Shown: piece after piece, positions 4,617-5,175 of the stretch
Layout: each line of letters starts with the position of its first letter
How positions within the stretch are numbered: the stretch's first letter is position 1
From: Candidatus Pacearchaeota archaeon CG10_big_fil_rev_8_21_14_0_10_32_14
GTDB lineage: Archaea; Nanobdellota; Nanobdellia; Pacearchaeales; GW2011-AR1
Direction of reading: 5' to 3'
DNA length: 5,175 bases
NCBI GenBank assembly: GCA_002763085.1
Contig: PFCY01000084.1
Location: 1 to 5,175 of the forward strand
Program-made: the position numbers and the translations under genes
Notes under the pieces: generated by a model
Databases searched by the model: none
The model's input: only the letters and a program-made list of their open reading frames with translations
What the model was told of the DNA's origin: nothing

Positions 4617-4660
4617 GAAATGGATAAGTGAGTGGAGTTTATAAGAATGATGGGAATGTC
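4525..4660. repeat. 136-bp direct repeat, copy B
   Basis: This is the partner of 3118-3253, gapless with 11 mismatches. Its right end (4660) falls inside the tRNA 3'-end repeat at 4655-4679: the two copies share AATGTC and then diverge. It holds the truncated GTPase copy and an intact promoter. Confidence 0.95.
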
Positions 4661-4679
4661 TCTGGGGAGAATTTAACTC
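4655..4679. repeat. 25-bp copy of the tRNA 3' end (candidate displaced attachment site)
   Basis: This is identical over 25 bp to 4763-4787, which is the 3' end of the tRNA gene (tRNA positions 51-73 plus 2 flanking nt). The neighbouring sequence cannot form a T-stem or acceptor stem, so it is a fragment and not a second tRNA. Displaced tRNA 3' ends of this kind are left by integrases that use tRNA genes as attachment sites. Confidence 0.7.
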
Positions 4680-4762
4680 TTACTCGGCCACATGAAAGTC
4701 GTCATGGATAAATGATTTTTATCGCTTTCATATAACCTCACGACCTCCTTGTCGGTCGGCCT
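4680..4762. other. 83-bp structured spacer between the two tRNA 3'-end copies
   Basis: No coding frame is seen. ATGAAAG (4692-4698) pairs with CTTTCAT (4725-4731) around an inner GATAAA/TTTATC stem (4707-4712 and 4718-4723). CGACC (4741-4745) pairs with GGTCG (4754-4758). TCGGCC occurs near both ends (4684-4689 and 4756-4761). On the minus strand the inner hairpin resembles the tRNA intron hairpin, so a decayed tRNA copy is possible. Otherwise it is the remnant of an integrated element or a trailer RNA. Confidence 0.4.
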
Positions 4763-4787
4763 AATGTCTCTGGGGAGAATTTAACTC
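4763..4787. repeat. 25-bp tRNA 3' end, copy within the intact tRNA
   Basis: This is the partner of 4655-4679, 108 bp away, and covers the T-loop, the 3' side of the T-stem and the acceptor strand. If it is an attachment site, this copy is the one that keeps the tRNA whole. Confidence 0.7.
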
Positions 4788-4863
4788 CCGACCTCCGCCT
4801 CACCCCGATAAAATTCCTTTTTTATCACATGAGAGCGGCGCTCTAACGCTGAGCTACAGAGAC
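4765..4863 (-). tRNA. tRNA with CAT anticodon (elongator Met, or Ile2), with intron
   Basis: The acceptor stem pairs GTCTCTG with CAGAGAC (7 bp). The D-stem is GCTC/GAGC, the anticodon stem CCGCT/GGCGG (one U-G pair), and the T-stem GGGAG/CTCCC. The discriminator is A73 and CCA is not encoded. After splicing the loop reads CTCATGA, so the anticodon is CAT and the mature length is 72 nt. An elongator Met tRNA fits best; a lysidine-type or agmatidine-type Ile2 tRNA cannot be excluded. Three oddities stand out. The D-loop AGCGTTA has U where G19 should be; the T-loop TTAAATT has A at 56 instead of C; and position 37 is G where A is normal for this anticodon. It lies upstream of the GTPase locus on the same strand. 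Confidence 0.88.
4801..4827 (-). other. 27-nt tRNA intron at position 37/38
   Basis: The intron forms a GATAAAA/TTTTATC hairpin with a 6-nt loop. The flanks give the archaeal bulge-helix-bulge layout: a 3-nt bulge TG^T at the 5' site, a 3-nt bulge TG^A at the 3' site, and a 4-pair central helix between CTCA (32-35) and GGGG. That helix includes one U-G pair and one A-G mismatch, so it is weaker than the canonical form. The archaeal splicing endonuclease would remove it. Confidence 0.75.
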
Positions 4864-4883
4864 GAATTTATGAGAATTAAATG

Positions 4884-4891
4884 GTTTAAAA
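4884..4891 (-). promoter_or_regulatory. TATA box of the tRNA gene
   Basis: On the minus strand this reads TTTTAAAC, centred 24.5 nt upstream of tRNA nucleotide 1. That is the same distance seen for the leaderless mRNAs, so the primary transcript may start at or within a few nucleotides of the mature 5' end. Confidence 0.5.
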
Positions 4892-5015
4892 GATTTACTC
4901 TGTAGCGATCTTGTCGAATGTGCACAAAAAGGGAAAATGTGTGAGAAAAAACCGTAGGTTGTCTTCATGAGCTATATAGCCAAAGTTACTAAAAAAAGTT
5001 CATTTAAAAGTGTTT
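4892..5015. other. Non-coding stretch right of the tRNA
   Basis: No convincing gene is seen. Small structures are present: TGTGCACA (4919-4926), AACC-GTA-GGTT (4950-4960) and GCTATATAGC (4971-4980) are perfect inverted repeats. TAGCGATCTTGT (4903-4914) recurs as TAGCGATCCTGT at 5022-5033, and CTATATAGC occurs at 4972-4980 and 5017-5025. These repeats suggest local duplication of promoter-like sequence. Confidence 0.4.
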
Positions 5016-5023
5016 TCTATATA
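5016..5023 (+). promoter_or_regulatory. TATA-like box ahead of the 5044 element
   Basis: TCTATATA is centred 24.5 nt upstream of the ATG at 5044, which matches the leaderless spacing seen elsewhere in the window. Confidence 0.35.
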
Positions 5024-5043
5024 GCGATCCTGTTCTAAATTGA

Positions 5044-5148
5044 ATGAGAAAGGAAGATTATGCTAAAGAAACCGGCGATGCTAAATCCATTAGGATTTAC
5101 TTTAACGTTGGTGTCTTAGAGCCTATCTCTATAGGCAATAATTTTTAG
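5044..5148 (+). CDS. Possible 34-residue leaderless ORF, or structured RNA
   Basis: An ATG at the TATA-predicted start opens a 34-codon frame (begins MRKEDYAKETGD) ending in TAG. I do not recognise the product. The same stretch holds clean secondary structure: TAAATCC-ATTA-GGATTTA (5082-5099) and GCCTAT-CTCT-ATAGGC (5121-5136) are perfect tetraloop hairpins. ACCGGC (5071-5076) can pair with GTTGGT (5107-5112) around the first. The second hairpin is followed by a T-run at 5142-5146 and resembles a terminator. An RNA gene is therefore as likely as a peptide. Confidence 0.3.
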   Translation: MRKEDYAKETGDAKSIRIYFNVGVLEPISIGNNF

Positions 5149-5175
5149 AAAAAATTTTGAAAAATAGAAGAATTT

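Noticed and set aside
4655..4762. A second tRNA gene sharing the 3' end
   Set aside because: The T-stem 5' side does not pair, there is no GTCTCTG strand for the acceptor stem, and no D-arm is visible. Only the 3' fragment is shared.
4968..5039. 23-codon frame beginning ATGAGCTAT
   Set aside because: There is no ribosome binding site or TATA box at the right distance. It overlaps the promoter-like repeats and has no recognisable product.

Overview
The window is AT-rich and archaeal. It carries ribosomal protein S17e, an Alba chromatin protein, and an intron-containing tRNA whose splice site matches the archaeal bulge-helix-bulge layout. TATA boxes sit about 25 nt upstream of most start codons, and archaeal T-run terminators are present. 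The small gene sizes and AT-rich composition would fit a DPANN-type archaeon, but the sequence alone does not fix the lineage.

Layout. 1-268 (-): 5' part of an IS200/IS605 TnpA transposase, cut by the window edge. 269-564: IS-end-like hairpins, a palindrome and the S17e promoter. 565-1109 (+): rps17e then alba, an apparent operon ending in a T-run terminator. 1132-1473 (-): a three-helix membrane protein. 1520-1903 (+): a promoter, a possible 24-codon leaderless ORF, a leader with competing inverted repeats, and a 60-aa acidic protein. 1915-2133 (-): a small single-helix membrane protein. 2181-2313 (+): a G-rich element closed by a 15-bp stem with a TATA box just upstream, the best candidate for an unrecognised ncRNA. 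2373-3209 (-): a circularly permuted YlqF/YawG-type GTPase. 3256-4413 (-): an AAA_14/DUF4143 ATPase. 4515-4616 (-): a truncated second copy of the GTPase 5' end. 4765-4863 (-): tRNA with CAT anticodon and a 27-nt intron. 4864-5175: mostly non-coding, with a small structured or coding element at its end.

The most interesting part is 3118-4863. The ATPase gene and its promoter lie between two gapless 136-bp direct repeats. Each repeat carries the promoter, start codon and first ~30 codons of the GTPase. The copies differ at 11 sites; 8 of the 10 coding differences are synonymous, so they diverged while both were under protein-level selection. This looks like acquisition of a segment from a relative rather than a fresh duplication. 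The right end of this repeat runs into a 25-bp direct repeat of the tRNA 3' end, the signature of integration at a tRNA gene. The tRNA/GTPase junction therefore looks like a repeatedly used insertion site, with the ATPase as cargo. The ATPase promoter carries two near-identical 23-bp palindromic boxes that look like operators. I see no integrase, toxin/antitoxin pair or nuclease operon in the window, so a complete new system is not demonstrated.

Most genes appear to be read from leaderless transcripts (S17e, both small membrane proteins, GTPase, ATPase). The two genes with strong Shine-Dalgarno sequences (alba and the 60-aa gene) are the ones that appear to be second in a transcript.
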